Below, in pieces: positions 62,727 through 64,000 of a stretch of 64,000 nt of DNA (within the stretch, counting starts at the first letter, position 1; each line of letters begins with the position of its first letter). A program made the translations under genes and the position numbers. The notes under the pieces were generated by a model that was not told the DNA's origin, did no database searches, and was given only the letters and a program-made list of their open reading frames with translations. The DNA is from Psettodes erumei (Eukaryota; Chordata; Actinopteri; Pleuronectiformes; Psettodidae). The DNA is taken from contig JAFBJZ010000457.1 of assembly GCA_016785225.1 (NCBI GenBank), positions 124,001-188,000 of the forward strand, written 5' to 3'.

Positions 62727-64000
62727 CGTATGAAGTGAGTCAGCTGGGGTCTTTCTCCTCTCAGCTGTGCTGCTCGACCAAACGCAGCAGTGTCTGGCTT
62801 CAGGTCATCTGCCCCGCTTGCGGCTTTAACTTTGGTTTCATGCAGTCACTTGAACATGAGCAGGCGTGCAGAGCAAGCGGGCCACACGTGCAAACGCGAG
62901 TGCCTGCCTTTCACTCATTCACATATAGTGTAGCGCACGCGCACACACGTCTTGCATTTACACACGTGGACATGCGCACTGATGCATACGGTAATACGAC
63001 GACTGTTTCAAGCATGCATGTATGCTCAGATACGATATATTCCAAAAGCACACACACTCACACTTCAAAGTCTCGTGTGTGAGAGGGAGAGGAGCCGTGA
63101 GAAAGAATGAGGAGGAGAAAGAGTGAATAACAGATGGAAAGTGAAAACACCACAGAGAAAGCGAGTGGAGGGCTTCCGGATTGGAGCAGAGGTGCATTTA
63201 ATATTCCGCTTTTAATAGCAGGCACGTCACACTCATACATTTCCATGGCCTGTTTCTTTTTCAGTTACTCATTCACTGCCTTTGTTCATTTTGTTCTGCA
63301 TCCAAACATTTGTTCTGTTCTGTTCCGCTCTCTCCCCTTTTCTCATTATTTACACTCTCCTGTACCTCAAGTTGAGCCTGTGAATCAGTCATTAATTCAG
63401 AATGCATTTTCATATTAACCATAGGACTAGTTGGAATTAATCAGTTATTGCAGAATGACTGATGCCTGCCACCTTGTTTTCTGCATGAATCTACTTGCCC
63501 CAATTATAAAGTCTGTGTACTTGATGTGCGAACACGGGTGAAGTTATTTCTTCAACTCGTCAATCCTCCCTTTTCCAATTCCACTGAGAAGCACAAACAG
63601 CAACCTCTCCATTAATCTACATCCGCTTAGAGGGGCTTCACTTTCCACACAGCAGCACCTCATCCACCCGTCAGCCATCGCTGCAAACAAACTTCTTTCC
63701 CTGTTTGACCTCCATCACACAGAGTATTAACCAACTGACCTGGTGACCTGGCACTCTGACCACTGAGGCAGTGGGATGGTGAGCAGGCGGGGTTTAACTT
63801 TATGTAGCCTCTACTGATGGGATGGACTTGGTTCAGAAACCCAACCAATGGTACTTTAACTTCAGATGAGGAAAAATGCTTCATTCTTTAAAAAAAAAAA
63901 AAAATCTTAGATCAGCTTAGTACAGATCACGTCCTCTCTGTGGTACCATCTTCAGGACACAACAAGGTAAGTGGAAAAATGCTGGGGGGTAATGATCATA

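Larger units (their letters stand above)
59096..64000. other. Start of mdga1 intron 3, continuing past the window
   Basis: At least 4.9 kb of intron after a consensus donor. Holds a short (CA)n at about 60896-60911, a (TTCC)n tract at 62601-62640 and (GT)n at 62686-62719. A CA/CG-rich stretch lies near 62880-63060. No sequence that would encode the start of Ig domain 2 in phase 1 was found, so exon 4 lies beyond 64000. Confidence 0.85.

Noticed and set aside
63950..63975. Microexon-like arrangement: CTTCAG, 11 bases, then a consensus GTAAGT donor
   Set aside because: An 11-bp exon would break the reading frame, and no microexon is known to me at this point of MDGA1. The window ends too soon to judge.
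1..64000. CRISPR array, prophage, operon or other bacterial-type system
   Set aside because: Nothing in the window resembles one; repeats are eukaryotic microsatellites and transposon relics, and the gene has spliceosomal introns.

Overview
This window is vertebrate nuclear DNA, almost certainly from a teleost fish. The protein-coding content is sparse and split by very long introns. (CA)n/(GT)n microsatellites are frequent, and dispersed repeats of types known from ray-finned fish are present, including a Tc1-like transposon relic, a percomorph-type palindromic MITE and solo LTRs. There is no sign of bacterial gene organisation. Nearly all open reading frames in the window are chance frames through low-complexity or intronic sequence.

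One gene is supported: the 5' part of mdga1 (MAM domain-containing glycosylphosphatidylinositol anchor 1) on the + strand. Three coding exons splice in frame: exon 1 (2947-3013, signal peptide and mature N-terminus, ends in phase 1), exon 2 (44168-44307, first half of Ig domain 1, ends in phase 0) and exon 3 (58921-59095, second half of Ig domain 1, ends in phase 1). Together they give 127 complete codons plus one base. The rest of the gene (other Ig domains, FNIII-like, MAM, GPI signal) lies beyond the right edge. The product is a synaptic cell-surface protein known in mammals to bind neuroligin-2 in cis and limit neurexin binding.

Layout: 1-2923 is a CpG-rich 5' flank or promoter region, with a probable 5'-UTR intron ending at 2923. 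Intron 1 (3014-44167, about 41 kb) holds most repeats: a homopyrimidine array with a 58-bp higher-order period (about 7501-7862), a palindromic MITE (8441-8986), a fold-back repeat (about 12440-12650), a Tc1-like relic (15002-15969), two solo LTRs with 5-bp target duplications (22092-22603 and 36486-36805) and a small inverted-repeat element (31069-31360). It also has CpG-dense and homeodomain/E-box-rich stretches that could be enhancers. Intron 2 (44308-58920) holds a SINE-like tRNA-derived fragment, several microsatellites and a further repeat tail. Intron 3 fills 59096-64000 with no further exon found.

The points most worth checking are a five-codon upstream ORF ending two bases before the mdga1 start codon, a (GT)n tract beside a weak exon-2 acceptor, the two precisely bounded solo LTRs, a CRE/CCAAT cluster deep in intron 1, and a degenerate hammerhead-ribozyme-like core in intron 2. 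Family assignments were made from recalled sequence patterns; no database search was possible.
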